The notes beneath the pieces were generated by a model. The model searched no databases. It saw only the letters and a list, made by a program, of their open reading frames with translations, and was not told the origin of the DNA. From NCBI GenBank assembly GCA_902618175.1, contig CACMZN010000003.1:37409-101408 (forward strand): a stretch of DNA of 64,000 nucleotides. Direction: 5' to 3'. Source of the DNA: an uncultured Verrucomicrobiota bacterium. Its GTDB lineage: Bacteria > Verrucomicrobiota > Verrucomicrobiia > Opitutales > Seribacteraceae. The number at the start of each line of letters is the position of its first letter. The first letter of the stretch is position 1. Positions 54,811-64,000 of this stretch are shown here, piece after piece. Both the position numbers and the translations under genes were made by a program.

Positions 54811-55980
54811 ATGAACGAAAAATGGAGCGAATTCGAAAGCTTCGTTGAAGGTGTGATCTACGACCGGGATTTGTCTGTTTCCGCAAGACTTTTTGGATTG
54901 TTTCTGAAACCCTTTTCCTTTTTGTTTTCAGCAATCGTGAGGGTAAGGCTCGCACTTTACACAAATCGCGTTCTCTTTAAAAATAAGCCACTCGATTGCA
55001 TGGTCATCGTTGTGGGTAACCTGACAGTGGGGGGGACTGGAAAAACCCCAGTCGTGGAAAGGTTTGCCAAAGAATTGATGAAAAAGGGAAAAAAAGTCGC
55101 AATCTTGAGTCGTGGCTACAAGAGTAAGGAAGAAAAGGTCCATCCCAAGTTTTTCCCATTCAGTTCAAAATCTGAGATTCGTCCTCCTCGTGTCGTAAGC
55201 GATGGCAATACTGTGTTGCTGAATTCCGAAGAGGCTGGAGACGAGCCCTTCATGTTGGCTCATAATTTACCCGGTGCGGTTGTGTTGACTGATAAGGATC
55301 GAGTCAAGGCGGGTCGATATGCGATCCAGCGTTTTGGTGTCGACGTCATCATTCTGGATGATGGTTTTCAATACCTCTCTTTGAAGGGGCAATTGAATTT
55401 ACTCTTGGTCGATCAAACCAATCCATTTGGCAACCGCAGTCTTCTTCCTCGAGGAATTCTACGGGAACCAGTCAGGCATTTGTCGAGAGCATCCTACGTT
55501 TTCCTCACCAAGTCTGAAATCGAACCTGATCTGGAACTTTTGCAAACTATTCGAAAATACAACAATTCCGCTGAAATCATAAGATGCGTACACAAGGCAA
55601 AATATTTTCGAGAAGTCAATGGGTTCGGTAAGGAAGGATTGAATTTCCTGCATGAATCTTTTGTCGGAGTTTTCTGCGGAATCGCATCTCCCAGGGGTTT
55701 TGAGCAACTGGTCAACAGGATGTCGGGAGAATTAAGATTTCGAAGACGTTTTCTCGATCATCACCGCTATCATGCGGAGGAATTGGATCATTTGTTTATC
55801 AAGGCAAAGAATTCGGGAGCGGACGTAATGATAACCACTGAGAAAGATGCGGTTCGAATTCCCGTCGATTACAAACCACTCTTACCCCTATATTATGTCC
55901 GCATGGAGATTGAAATCATAGAAGGTTTCGAGGATTTCAAAGATGCAGTGACTGATATTTGTTTTCCGGGAAAACTATGA
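54811..55980 (+). CDS. lpxK: tetraacyldisaccharide 4'-kinase
   Basis: A 389-residue inner-membrane-associated kinase of lipid A synthesis. It has an N-terminal hydrophobic helix region ([20 protein letters not shown]), the P-loop [71 protein letters not shown] and TTEKDAVR at the end. It adds the 4' phosphate of lipid A, showing that the cell has lipopolysaccharide-type lipid A. An in-frame GTG at 54787 is an alternative start. It is convergent with hemE. Confidence 0.94.
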   Translation: MNEKWSEFESFVEGVIYDRDLSVSARLFGLFLKPFSFLFSAIVRVRLALYTNRVLFKNKPLDCMVIVVGNLTVGGTGKTPVVERFAKELMKKGKKVAILSRGYKSKEEKVHPKFFPFSSKSEIRPPRVVSDGNTVLLNSEEAGDEPFMLAHNLPGAVVLTDKDRVKAGRYAIQRFGVDVIILDDGFQYLSLKGQLNLLLVDQTNPFGNRSLLPRGILREPVRHLSRASYVFLTKSEIEPDLELLQTIRKYNNSAEIIRCVHKAKYFREVNGFGKEGLNFLHESFVGVFCGIASPRGFEQLVNRMSGELRFRRRFLDHHRYHAEELDHLFIKAKNSGADVMITTEKDAVRIPVDYKPLLPLYYVRMEIEIIEGFEDFKDAVTDICFPGKL

Positions 55981-56021
55981 ATGGATGTTTTCACATTTAG
56001 TCATAGCTAGCTGAACGCTGA

Positions 56022-57050
56022 TCATTGGTAAAAATCAAGATTTGTTTGAGCCAAGGCTTCCATGCATGATATTTTTGCATTGGGTCTGATCCCATGACCG
56101 AGATTAAGAATGTGAGCTGGATCATTTTTCATCGAATGAAGGAGTCGATTAGTTTCCTCGATGACGGTGCTGGGACAAGTTTCCATCAATTCGGGATTCA
56201 AGTTTCCTTGCAGGACAAAAGGAGCAGGTAGTCGAACACGGGCCTTGGAAAGATTGACCGTGTGGTCAAGACTAAGCCCCTTCACGTTGCATTCCGCTAA
56301 AGCCTCAAGGGTTTCAGGTGGGCTTTTGGCATAAAGTAAAACCGGAAGATGAGGGGGTGAATGGTCTACGATCTTTCTGATCCATCGGAGGGACCAATCC
56401 CAAGCTTTTTCTCTCAAACAAAGAGATTGCCAACTATCGAAGATCTGAATGGCGTCGATCCCGGCCTCAGCTTGCGCATGAATGAGTTGGATCAGTGCGA
56501 GAGAAATTTTTTCCAGTAGATTCTCAAAATCTTCCGGATAGTCAGTAGCCCAGCGGATGGCTTCGGGGAAACCTCTCTCTGAGCCTCCTTGGATCATGTA
56601 GCACGCAAGAGTCCAGGGAGAACCACAAAATCCAAGAAGTGCCTTATCGTCGTTGATTTCTTTTCGAATAAGCAGAAGAGCATCCTTCATGTACGACAAC
56701 TTTTGAGCGATTTGAGAGGAATCAAGTTTTTTTATGCAGTCCTTGGATTTGAGAGCGAATGCCATTTCGATGCCACCTTTTTCCCTGAAATGATAGGGTT
56801 GACCCATCGCTTCGGGAATAACCAAAATATCACTGAATAAAATAGCTGCGTCCAGTTCGAATCTTCTTAGTGGTTGCAGAGTGACCTCCTTGGCCAATTC
56901 AGGAGTTCTGACCATTTCCAAGAAACTGTGCCGTTCCTTCATTTTTCGATATTCAGGCAAATATCGCCCTGCTTGACGCATGACCCATAGGGGCGGACGT
57001 CCATGATTTTCTCCCCTCAATGCCAGTTGAAATTTTCTTCTACCTTTCAT
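56022..57050 (-). CDS. hemE: uroporphyrinogen decarboxylase
   Basis: A 342-residue enzyme of heme synthesis that removes four carboxyl groups from uroporphyrinogen III. It has the N-terminal RPPLWVMRQAGRYLPEYRK, LFSDILVIPEAMGQPYHF and GFCGSPWTLACYMIQGG, and the C-terminal GNLNPELM and LNLGHGI, all canonical. Its ATG follows the hemF stop with no gap, so the two heme genes are co-translated. Confidence 0.96.
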   Translation of the reverse strand: MKGRRKFQLALRGENHGRPPLWVMRQAGRYLPEYRKMKERHSFLEMVRTPELAKEVTLQPLRRFELDAAILFSDILVIPEAMGQPYHFREKGGIEMAFALKSKDCIKKLDSSQIAQKLSYMKDALLLIRKEINDDKALLGFCGSPWTLACYMIQGGSERGFPEAIRWATDYPEDFENLLEKISLALIQLIHAQAEAGIDAIQIFDSWQSLCLREKAWDWSLRWIRKIVDHSPPHLPVLLYAKSPPETLEALAECNVKGLSLDHTVNLSKARVRLPAPFVLQGNLNPELMETCPSTVIEETNRLLHSMKNDPAHILNLGHGIRPNAKISCMEALAQTNLDFYQ

Positions 57051-57965
57051 TTATTCGATATTCAACCAATCCTGCGGTTTCAAAAATCGATCATAAAGTT
57101 CTTTTTCCGGAGAATTTTCAATAGGATGCCAATTGTATTTCCATCGCACTCGGGGGGGGAGGGACATCAGAATGGATTCCATCCTTCCTCCCGTTTGGAG
57201 TCCGAAAAGGGTACCTCGATCATAAACCAGGTTGAATTCCACATATCTTCCTCTTCGATATTCTTGAAATTCTTTGTGTTTCTTTTCGACTGGCATGTGC
57301 TTTCGCTTGTTGAAGATGGTGAAATAAGCATTTCCAAAGGTTTCTCCGACTTGAGAGACAAATTCCATGGAAGAGGCAAAACCACCTTCAGTGAAGTCGT
57401 CGAAAAAGATACCTCCCACTCCCCGAGTTTCTCCTCTGTGAGGAAGAAAAAAGTAATCATCACACCATTTCTTGAATTTCGGATACAAATGTTCTCCAAA
57501 CTTGTCACAGGTTTTCTTTGCGGCGGAATGCCATCCGACGACGTCTTCATGAATCGGATAGTAGGGGGTGAGATCAAAACCTCCGCCAAACCACCATACC
57601 TTTGGTTTTCCATTTGGAGAAGCCTCGAAATATCTTACGTTTGCATGACTTGTGGGAATGTGAGGATTATTAGGATGGAAAACGACGGAGACTCCCAAAG
57701 CTCGAAAGCTGGCTCCGGAAAGTTCTGGTCTGTTTGTTGTCGCCGAAGGGGGAAGATTTTCGCCTTGGACGTCAGAAAAGTTGATGCCCCCTTTTTCCAA
57801 AAACTGACCTGAATCAAAGGCCCAGGTCTTCCCTCCTCCTCCTTCCTCTCTCTTCCAATGATCTTCTTTAATCTGGACCGATGCATCCGCCGATTCCAGA
57901 GCATATCTCAAGTTTTTCTGCAGGAGCAGAAATTTTTTCTTCGCGAGATCCGCGCTGGGAAACAT
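57051..57965 (-). CDS. hemF: oxygen-dependent coproporphyrinogen III oxidase
   Basis: A 304-residue HemF. It shows WKREEGGGGKTWAF, GVSVVFHPNNPHIPTSHANVRYFE, WWFGGGFDLTPYYPIHEDVVGWH, KKWCDDYFFLPHRGETRGVGGIFFDDF and VEFNLVYDRGTLFGLQTGGR. It makes protoporphyrinogen IX using oxygen, which shows aerobic growth. Runs directly into hemE. Confidence 0.96.
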   Translation of the reverse strand: MFPSADLAKKKFLLLQKNLRYALESADASVQIKEDHWKREEGGGGKTWAFDSGQFLEKGGINFSDVQGENLPPSATTNRPELSGASFRALGVSVVFHPNNPHIPTSHANVRYFEASPNGKPKVWWFGGGFDLTPYYPIHEDVVGWHSAAKKTCDKFGEHLYPKFKKWCDDYFFLPHRGETRGVGGIFFDDFTEGGFASSMEFVSQVGETFGNAYFTIFNKRKHMPVEKKHKEFQEYRRGRYVEFNLVYDRGTLFGLQTGGRMESILMSLPPRVRWKYNWHPIENSPEKELYDRFLKPQDWLNIE

Positions 57966-58034
57966 TGAGAAAAGATAAGATTGAAAACCAAGAATTTGAC
58001 GCTGAATGGATCAAAGATTCACTTACGTTTCTTC

Positions 58035-59162
58035 CTATTCTTCTTCCTCTTCTTCGCTTTCAGGATCCATCGAGAGTTTTTCCTTGGCATTTTCGAGATC
58101 TTCGCAAATTACCCAGTCCTCGCAACCATCCAAGTTGTTCCACATATCCGCGTCATCTCCGGTGGCTATGATCGCCCCACGCATGGGAAGTTTCATGTCT
58201 TCGATTTTTTCTGCGAATTCACCAACGATTTCGACGGCTTCTTCACCCACTTCCTCCAGGGTAGAGACGTCGATGATAAGCTTGACAATCCCCTCATTGA
58301 TGGTGTTTCGAATACGGTTGTCCATATTCTCCTTTATGTCGTCGATGACAAAAGTCGAAAGTTCCGGGGGTAATTTAAAGAATAGATAATCTTCAATAAA
58401 TTTGAAATATCTGGCTGAAGAATCCAAACCCATCACTTTATACAGCACCGCCTCTGTTTTGTTGGGATCGAATGGCTTGGTGATGCAATCGGCAAAACCA
58501 GAATCCAGGGCTTTTTTCTGGGCCGATTCGTCTCCCTTTACGATCATGCCAATCACCGGTGTGTTGATGACGTTGTGATTGGTCTTTAGTTTTCTCCGCA
58601 GATCAACTGCCGAGTCGTTGGGCAATGCCATGCTTATGAGGATAGCGGAGAAAGAGGAGTCTTCGCACGCCCGCAATGCCGAGGCTTCATCAGCGGCGCT
58701 TTTGACGACCCATCCGCTTCTTTGAAAAATTTCCGACAACTGCTTTACAATATTTGGCTTGTCGTCCACCACCAGGATGTTGACGCCAAGTGTTTCGCTT
58801 AAGGCGTGATTTTCTTTTCCGGCAATTTCCTTCGCCGCAATTCGATTCATTCTGTAAAGCCGACGGCCGATGGTTTTGATGAGTTTAATGGCGACCTTGG
58901 GATTTTTCTCAACGATATCAGTAATCTTTTCCTCAACGTGTCTGACTTTGGAGGTAGTTTTGCAGACAATGTTGGCGTCTCTTTTGAGTCCGAGAATTTC
59001 GCTGAGTTCTCCGAAAATCGAACCTGAAACGTCAATTTCGCTCAGAACCTTTCCATCTCGAACGACTTCAAGAGTCCCAGCTTCGAGTATACAAAAGCCT
59101 TTGCCTATTTCACCTGCCGGAAGAACGACGTCACCGGGTTGATATTCTTGCAGTCTGATCAT
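58035..59162 (-). CDS. cyclic-nucleotide-binding, receiver-like and STAS-like three-domain protein
   Basis: A 375-residue soluble protein. Residues about 1-115 are a cNMP-binding domain (PAGEIGKGFCILEAGTLEV, FGELSEILGLKRDANI; E52 and R61 in the phosphate-binding cassette). Residues about 127-245 are a response-regulator receiver fold (NILVVDDKPNIVKQL with D133/D134, and TKPF K229), but the phosphoacceptor position is S177 (ILISMALP) and the switch Thr is missing. Residues about 270-360 resemble an anti-sigma antagonist STAS fold (VKLIIDVSTLEEVGEEAVEIV) lacking the usual DSSG phosphoserine. The tail is acidic (EEEEE). It lies 69 bases upstream of hemF in the same direction. Likely a second-messenger sensor with protein-binding output. 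Confidence 0.75.
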   Translation of the reverse strand: MIRLQEYQPGDVVLPAGEIGKGFCILEAGTLEVVRDGKVLSEIDVSGSIFGELSEILGLKRDANIVCKTTSKVRHVEEKITDIVEKNPKVAIKLIKTIGRRLYRMNRIAAKEIAGKENHALSETLGVNILVVDDKPNIVKQLSEIFQRSGWVVKSAADEASALRACEDSSFSAILISMALPNDSAVDLRRKLKTNHNVINTPVIGMIVKGDESAQKKALDSGFADCITKPFDPNKTEAVLYKVMGLDSSARYFKFIEDYLFFKLPPELSTFVIDDIKENMDNRIRNTINEGIVKLIIDVSTLEEVGEEAVEIVGEFAEKIEDMKLPMRGAIIATGDDADMWNNLDGCEDWVICEDLENAKEKLSMDPESEEEEEE

Positions 59163-59395
59163 AGAACTTAAAACTTACTATTAACTCTTAAAGTAAACCC
59201 ATTATCAAATAAAATCGAGTCTTAAGAAATCTTTACCCTCCTTCAATAAGGAATTAACAAAAGAATTGACTGGTTCATTTGTTAGGATCGAATCGCATTG
59301 TTTATCCATAAATAATTCATCTTAATGTGTGTTCTTTCGTTCAAGAGGATCTAAAGTAGGGGTTTTCACACAAATAGGTCTGACCAGATAAGATT

Positions 59396-60793
59396 ATGAA
59401 AAACATGCATTTTGATTTGGTTGTGGTTGGTGGTGGCAGTGCCGGTTATGCCGCGGCCCGGACGGCCAAGGAACTGGGTGCCCGAGTCGCGGTGGTGGAC
59501 AGTGCCGACGAATTGGGCGGTTTGTGCATTCTTCGCGGATGCATGCCTTCGAAAACCCTGATCTATTCGGCCGAGGTCCTCCATCTCGCTCAGCAGGGGA
59601 AGGTTTTTGGGTTCGAGGATAGAAAACTCCGGGCGGATCTCGCCGCGATGCAACAAAGAAAAAAAGAGATCATTGCGGAGTTCGCTGATTATCGGTCGGA
59701 GCAACTGCAGGATGGGCGGTTCTTTCTTTTTCGCTCCAAAGCCAAGTTTTTGGATGCACACACCCTTGAACTCACCGATGGAAAAAGACTGCATGCCGAC
59801 CGTTTCATCCTCGCGACAGGTTCCCAAATTGCCATGCCACCGGTTTCAGGATTGGATCAGGTAACTTTCAAAATCAGCGATGATGTTTTGGAATTATCCG
59901 AAATTCCTGAAGAGGTGGTAGTCCTGGGCGGAGGGATCGTGGCCTGCGAACTTGCCCAGTTTTTGAATCGCGTTGGTTCCAAAGTCACTCTGCTTCAGAG
60001 AAGTGATCGTATTCTGAAAGATTTTCCGCCACAAGCCTCGCTTTGCGTTCGGAAAAACTTCGAAAAAGAAGGTATGATCGTGAAGACCGGAGTTTCCATC
60101 GAAGAGTTGGAGCAAATCAACGAGCATACCATCCGGATCAACTTCCGCCATGACGGAAAAAAAGAGAGCCTGGAAACCACATACCTTTTTCATGCCTTGG
60201 GTCGAGCTCCTTCCACTGATGGTTTGAATTTGCAAGCGGTTGGGGTGGAACTTGAAACTAGCGGGCATGTCCGGGCCAATGCTTTCCAGCAAAGCTCGCT
60301 CCCGCATATTTATGCTGCTGGCGATTGCGCCGGTCCCCATGAAATCGTGCATGTTGCCATCCGCCAGGGAGAGACTGCGGCAGCCCATGCCCTGGGTCAA
60401 TCTCCGGAACCCATCTCCTACGATCACCTGCTTGGGGTGGTTTTCACCGACCCACAAGTCGCCACCGTTGGCTTACTGCCTGCTGAGTTGGAGAAGAGAG
60501 GAATCGAGTTTCTGTCCGCCGATTATCCCTTCGATGACCATGGCAAATCCATCCTGATGGAAGCCAAGCATGGCTATGTTGCGGTGCATGCCGATAAAAA
60601 AACTGGAGTGGTGCGGGGTGCCGAATGCGTGGGCAAGGACGCAGGGGAATTGATTCAGTCCCTTTCCGTCGCCGTCTCCCTTCAAGCAACGGTTCATCAA
60701 TTGGCCAAGGCGGATTGGTACCACCCGACGCTTTCGGAAATTTGGACTTATCCGATTGAGGACTTGGCCGAGGAAATGATTAATCATGATTAG
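59396..60793 (+). CDS. FAD-dependent pyridine nucleotide-disulfide oxidoreductase (Lpd/mercuric-reductase-like)
   Basis: A 465-residue class I flavoprotein disulfide reductase. It has the FAD motif VVVGGGSAGYAAARTAKELG, the redox-active GGLCILRGCMPSKTL, NAD-binding VVLGGGIVACELAQFLNRVG, IYAAGDCAGPHEIVHVAIRQG, and the C-terminal catalytic WYHPTLSEIW (His-Glu). It belongs with dihydrolipoyl dehydrogenases and MerA relatives; the redox motif has ILRG in place of NVGC, and no pyruvate dehydrogenase genes are adjacent. Function is therefore only set to the superfamily. Its stop overlaps the SSS symporter stop by four bases. Confidence 0.83.
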   Translation: MKNMHFDLVVVGGGSAGYAAARTAKELGARVAVVDSADELGGLCILRGCMPSKTLIYSAEVLHLAQQGKVFGFEDRKLRADLAAMQQRKKEIIAEFADYRSEQLQDGRFFLFRSKAKFLDAHTLELTDGKRLHADRFILATGSQIAMPPVSGLDQVTFKISDDVLELSEIPEEVVVLGGGIVACELAQFLNRVGSKVTLLQRSDRILKDFPPQASLCVRKNFEKEGMIVKTGVSIEELEQINEHTIRINFRHDGKKESLETTYLFHALGRAPSTDGLNLQAVGVELETSGHVRANAFQQSSLPHIYAAGDCAGPHEIVHVAIRQGETAAAHALGQSPEPISYDHLLGVVFTDPQVATVGLLPAELEKRGIEFLSADYPFDDHGKSILMEAKHGYVAVHADKKTGVVRGAECVGKDAGELIQSLSVAVSLQATVHQLAKADWYHPTLSEIWTYPIEDLAEEMINHD

Positions 60794-62880
60794 AAAAAGT
60801 AGAATAACATGAAGATGGCACAACCTGCCAAGCCCCCTGCCCAAAAACGATCTTCCTGATAAATCTTGATTCCTGCCTTTTTCGCTTTGTGCGAAGCGGA
60901 CAGGTAGAAGCAGCCAAAGGTCCAAAGGGCACCAATCCATGCGGCAATTGTCGGAGAAATGGTTTCCAAAACCACCAATGTTGCAAGGGTGGCATAGATC
61001 GCGAGGCAAAAAAGGAGGGTTTTGAGAAAAACCGAGAGTTCTCTGGGACTGAAGATTTGCAGGCCTATCCAGGTAAGTTTGCCTTTTTCCTCATCGGGCT
61101 GAGTCTTCATGCTGATCACGATGTGTACCAAAGCACTGAGTAGGGCCGAGACAAAGGCACCGTGCATGAAATTAAGCTTCTCTCCGAATAAACCGATGAG
61201 AGCCTGGTTCCCTTCCGCCAGGTTGGCGTAAAGCACCGGAATGGAGTAGCTGAAAAGGACCCCGGCGAGGATCGCGGCAACCCCGCCCGCCGCGGTGGAC
61301 CGTTTCCAGCACATGCCCAAAAAGAAGGCGACCACCACGCCCGAAATCAGGTTCCCCTGATGCTTGGCCACATGCAAAAAGAAACTGTCCTTGGAATTCG
61401 GATCCATGGTGAAGATGGTGATGAATCCGGCCAGTACGATGAAGGTAACAATCCAAATCCGCCCCACGGAAATCAGTTTCCGGTCATCCGCCTCCGGATT
61501 GACGTACTTCTTGTAGAGATCAAAGGTCATGATGGTGGCGGCGGAGTTCATCATCGAGTCGAGGCTCGAAAGAATCGCCCCGATCATCCCGGCGGCAATC
61601 AGCCCAACCAGGCCAAAGCCCAGGGGAGAGATCAATTCGGTCAGCAATTTAATGAACACTGCATCCTGAGCGACTTCAAGATTGCGGTCCTTAAAGAGAT
61701 AGTAGGCTGCGATTCCGGTTCCAATCGAAAAGAAGGGAATCAGGAGTTTAAAAAACCCGGCTGCGATGATTCCCATCTTGGCTTCCTTATCGGTGGTCGC
61801 GGAGAGGGCGCGTTGCACAATGAACTGGTTGGTTCCCCAGTAGTAAAAATGGAGGATCATCAATCCGCTGAGCACACCGGTCCAGGGCAGGGCAGGATGG
61901 TTGGATGCATTATAAAGATGAAAGCGTTCCACGCCCTCTGCCCCCAGATCCCGGGCCATCAAACTGGCCCAGCCCCCGATTTCGGGCTGGGAAAAGGTGA
62001 TGAAGGCAACTAATAGCCCGGCCAGCAACAAGAGCACGGACTGAATGACGTCGGTGATGATGACTGCTTTCAACCCTCCGATGATCACATAAGCTCCGGT
62101 AACCAGGGCCATGATCAGGATGCCCAGTCGGTAATTAAAGGGATCCACGTCACCCGGAGAGATGTCCGGGTTTTCAAGATTACCCCCCGAGAAACTGATG
62201 CCCAGGGGGGCATTTAGGTAAGCTTCGGGTACTGGAGCGGTCCGTTCGACTTTGCCCACCTGATCATCGATCAGGCTGGCTTCAAGAAATTCCACTTCCT
62301 GGTTGTTGATCAGAACCTTGGGAGCGGAGCCGTATCCTTCGCCGCCATGAAGAATCTTAATTTCCGAAAGCGTTCCTTCGTCGGTGAGCACGGCCTCCGC
62401 CACCGCCTTGCGACCCGTGTCTCCCTGCAGGAGGATATTGATCGAGCGCGAACCGATGTAAAAGCCCGGAACCATTTGGATCACCACCATGATGATCACC
62501 ATGATCAGGGCATAACTTACCCGGCTGCGGTCATCGTATCTTCGGCTCAGGTAATCGCTCAGGGTGTACACATTGAGCTTTCGATAAACCGGAAGGAAAA
62601 AGTAGCAAAGCATGAGCAAGCCGGCAATGGCGGTGATTTCAAAGTGGCTCTGGGCAAAACCCACCGCGAAGCCCACTCCCATCATCCCGACAATATGATT
62701 GGCCGAAACATTGGAACCGAATATGGAACCGGCGACTCCCCACCAGCGGGTTTTTTTTCCGGCGAGGAAGTAATCTTCCGAACTGTCCTCCTTTCTGCCC
62801 ACCCACAGACCCATGCTCATCACCGCAATGAGGGAACCGAAGAAAATGACCAGGTCGGTCGAGGAGAGCAGAGAGTTCAT
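60790..62880 (-). CDS. sodium:solute symporter with an inserted extracytoplasmic domain
   Basis: A 696-residue SSS-family transporter. It has FFGSLIAVMSMGLWVG, EDYFLAGKKTRWWGVAGSIFGSNVSANHIVGMMGVGF and LMVP-type membrane helices, SLDSMMNSAATIMTFDLYKKY and the usual 13-15 helices. Residues about 155-250 interrupt the helices with a soluble stretch containing ILHGGEGYGSAPKVLINNQ, a GGxGYxxAPxV repeat typical of beta-rich domains. Typical members are near 500-550 residues. SSS proteins import sugars, uronates or other solutes with sodium; the substrate is not readable. It may serve the uronate pathway but is 58 kb from uxaC. Confidence 0.88.
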   Translation of the reverse strand: MNSLLSSTDLVIFFGSLIAVMSMGLWVGRKEDSSEDYFLAGKKTRWWGVAGSIFGSNVSANHIVGMMGVGFAVGFAQSHFEITAIAGLLMLCYFFLPVYRKLNVYTLSDYLSRRYDDRSRVSYALIMVIIMVVIQMVPGFYIGSRSINILLQGDTGRKAVAEAVLTDEGTLSEIKILHGGEGYGSAPKVLINNQEVEFLEASLIDDQVGKVERTAPVPEAYLNAPLGISFSGGNLENPDISPGDVDPFNYRLGILIMALVTGAYVIIGGLKAVIITDVIQSVLLLLAGLLVAFITFSQPEIGGWASLMARDLGAEGVERFHLYNASNHPALPWTGVLSGLMILHFYYWGTNQFIVQRALSATTDKEAKMGIIAAGFFKLLIPFFSIGTGIAAYYLFKDRNLEVAQDAVFIKLLTELISPLGFGLVGLIAAGMIGAILSSLDSMMNSAATIMTFDLYKKYVNPEADDRKLISVGRIWIVTFIVLAGFITIFTMDPNSKDSFFLHVAKHQGNLISGVVVAFFLGMCWKRSTAAGGVAAILAGVLFSYSIPVLYANLAEGNQALIGLFGEKLNFMHGAFVSALLSALVHIVISMKTQPDEEKGKLTWIGLQIFSPRELSVFLKTLLFCLAIYATLATLVVLETISPTIAAWIGALWTFGCFYLSASHKAKKAGIKIYQEDRFWAGGLAGCAIFMLFYFF

Positions 62881-62974
62881 CCACCGAAGCTACCTTTGCC
62901 AGCTGGATGAGTAAACTGCTTTCTCAGTACAGGGATGAGTTCGACAAGCCACTCGACAAGATGTAAAAGAAAGA

Positions 62975-63964
62975 ATGATTCGGAATGTTATGGTTTTTCT
63001 CTCGGTTGGATTCCTAACACTTGCCTGGGTGGGTTGTGGTTCAGAGTCCACGCCTCTCCCAGAGAATGAACCGGTTTCAAAGTCGAAGATAGATTCGAAT
63101 GTCTCCTTGAAGGAAAAGCAGGATTTCGATGGCGAGCCGGTACAAGAGGGGCAAGTCGCTTCACCTTCACTAGTTTCCTCCTCTGCCGCACAACCGGAAA
63201 AGAAATCAGTTCCCGAAGAATCTGCTGGGGTTGGTCAAATTCAGGAAATTCTTAGGCGGGCGAATCCGGAGTATCTTGGGCAAGGTAAGTTGCATGAGGA
63301 AAATGGAGCGATTGTGGCCGCGGAATTTCCAAATTGCAAGTTACGTGACCTTTCTCCCCTGCGTGGTTTATCTCTGATGGGCTTGGACCTAAGCGGAAAC
63401 CCGGTCCGTGAAATTCGTCACCTGCGTGGCATGCCCCTGCGTACGCTTTTTCTTGAGAATACCCGGGTTGAAAGTCTGCACGAATTAAGGGAGGCCAAGT
63501 TGGTGGAGTTGAGGCTGAACCATTCACCCATCAAATCCCTGCGTGGATTGGAAGGCCAGCCACTGGAGAACCTCTATGCAGTAGGTACGCAAATTACTGA
63601 AGTGTCTCCCCTAAGCTCTTCCAATCTCCGCCAACTTTGGCTTTCCGAATCTCCGGTCTCTGATGTCTCCGGATTGGCCGGTCTCCCCCTGGTCAGTCTG
63701 ACCCTCCACCGTACCCTGGTGGACGATCTGTCCTTTGTCCGGAAGCTCCCGGTTTTGCAAAGGTTGCATATCGGAGAAACCCTTATTTCCGACCTATCAC
63801 CTCTGGAGGGGTTGAACCTGACCCGTCTGGTGTTCACTCCGCCAAGCATCAGGAAAGGCCTTTCTGCTGCAAGAGGCCTTCACAACTTAAGGGAGATCGG
63901 TACCTCCTTTGACGAACAGAGGCGAGACTTGACCAATCCCGAAGCCTTCTGGGCTCAATTTTGA
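62975..63964 (+). CDS. leucine-rich-repeat lipoprotein
   Basis: A 329-residue protein with a lipoprotein signal (FLSVGFLTLAWVGC|GSES). A Ser/Glu/Lys-rich linker (about 25-90) leads into leucine-rich repeats from about 105 to 295: LRDLSPLRGLSLMGLDLSGNP, LRTLFLENTRVESLHEL, LVELRLNHSPIKSLRGLEG, LENLYAVGTQITEVSPL, LRQLWLSESPVSDVSGLAG and more. The repeats have about 20-22 residues and form a surface for protein binding. The protein is anchored to a membrane facing the periplasm or outside. It is divergent from the symporter with 94 bases between starts. Confidence 0.82.
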   Translation: MIRNVMVFLSVGFLTLAWVGCGSESTPLPENEPVSKSKIDSNVSLKEKQDFDGEPVQEGQVASPSLVSSSAAQPEKKSVPEESAGVGQIQEILRRANPEYLGQGKLHEENGAIVAAEFPNCKLRDLSPLRGLSLMGLDLSGNPVREIRHLRGMPLRTLFLENTRVESLHELREAKLVELRLNHSPIKSLRGLEGQPLENLYAVGTQITEVSPLSSSNLRQLWLSESPVSDVSGLAGLPLVSLTLHRTLVDDLSFVRKLPVLQRLHIGETLISDLSPLEGLNLTRLVFTPPSIRKGLSAARGLHNLREIGTSFDEQRRDLTNPEAFWAQF

Positions 63965-64000
63965 TTCAACGCTCAGCAAGTGAATGAATTGATGAAGTCC

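Overview
The window looks like a marine, Gram-negative member of the Verrucomicrobiota (an Opitutae-like lineage is my best guess from gene content; no rRNA is present to settle it). Pointers are lpxK and several lipoprotein and outer-membrane signals, a formylglycine sulfatase with an extra C-terminal domain next to uxaC, an SHD1-like protein, and a sodium:solute symporter of a type common in this phylum. Shine-Dalgarno motifs are often weak, and GTG or TTG starts are frequent.

Layout. 1-4.6 kb (minus strand): 5' end of proA, a secreted EF-hand protein, glucuronate isomerase and a sulfatase (sulfated uronic-acid polysaccharide use), then tRNA-Cys on the plus strand. 4.8-9.3 kb: an AttEFGH-like export system (ATPase, fused FtsX-type permease, AttH lipocalin-like protein). 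9.8-15.7 kb: a complete proton-pump photosystem made of a proteorhodopsin, GGPP-type synthase, a fused CrtI-CrtB protein, a CrtYcd lycopene cyclase and Blh, so the cell can make and cleave its own beta-carotene to retinal. 15.7-26 kb (minus strand): a seven-gene nitrogen-scavenging operon (ABC importer, two DUF1989 proteins, urea/guanidine carboxylase, allophanate hydrolase) preceded by a near-consensus sigma-54 promoter.

26-31.5 kb holds less familiar genes: a small membrane protein, an SHD1/secretin-N-like periplasmic protein, a beta-barrel protein, an exported intradiol dioxygenase, a GRDP-like/glycine-rich/lipoprotein trio and a K+ channel. 31.5-39.8 kb (minus strand) carries ilvB, a SNF2 helicase, alaS and leuB. 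40-48.2 kb (plus strand) is housekeeping: nusA-infB-rbfA, with an intrinsic terminator in the nusA leader, then dnaK-groES-groEL ending at a strong terminator. 48.3-59.2 kb has a PQQ-propeller protein, lipA, an FmdB-like protein, topoisomerase III, an aminotransferase, panD, lpxK, hemE, hemF and a three-domain signalling protein with a degenerate receiver. 59.4-64 kb has a disulfide-reductase flavoprotein, an SSS symporter with an inserted domain, and a leucine-rich-repeat lipoprotein.

The most notable items are the rhodopsin/retinal cassette with its CrtI-CrtB fusion (same domain order as the eukaryotic thraustochytrid CrtIBY protein), the sigma-54 controlled guanidine/urea operon, the pseudo-receiver signalling protein, and the nusA leader attenuator. 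All family calls are from reading the translations; no database search was run.
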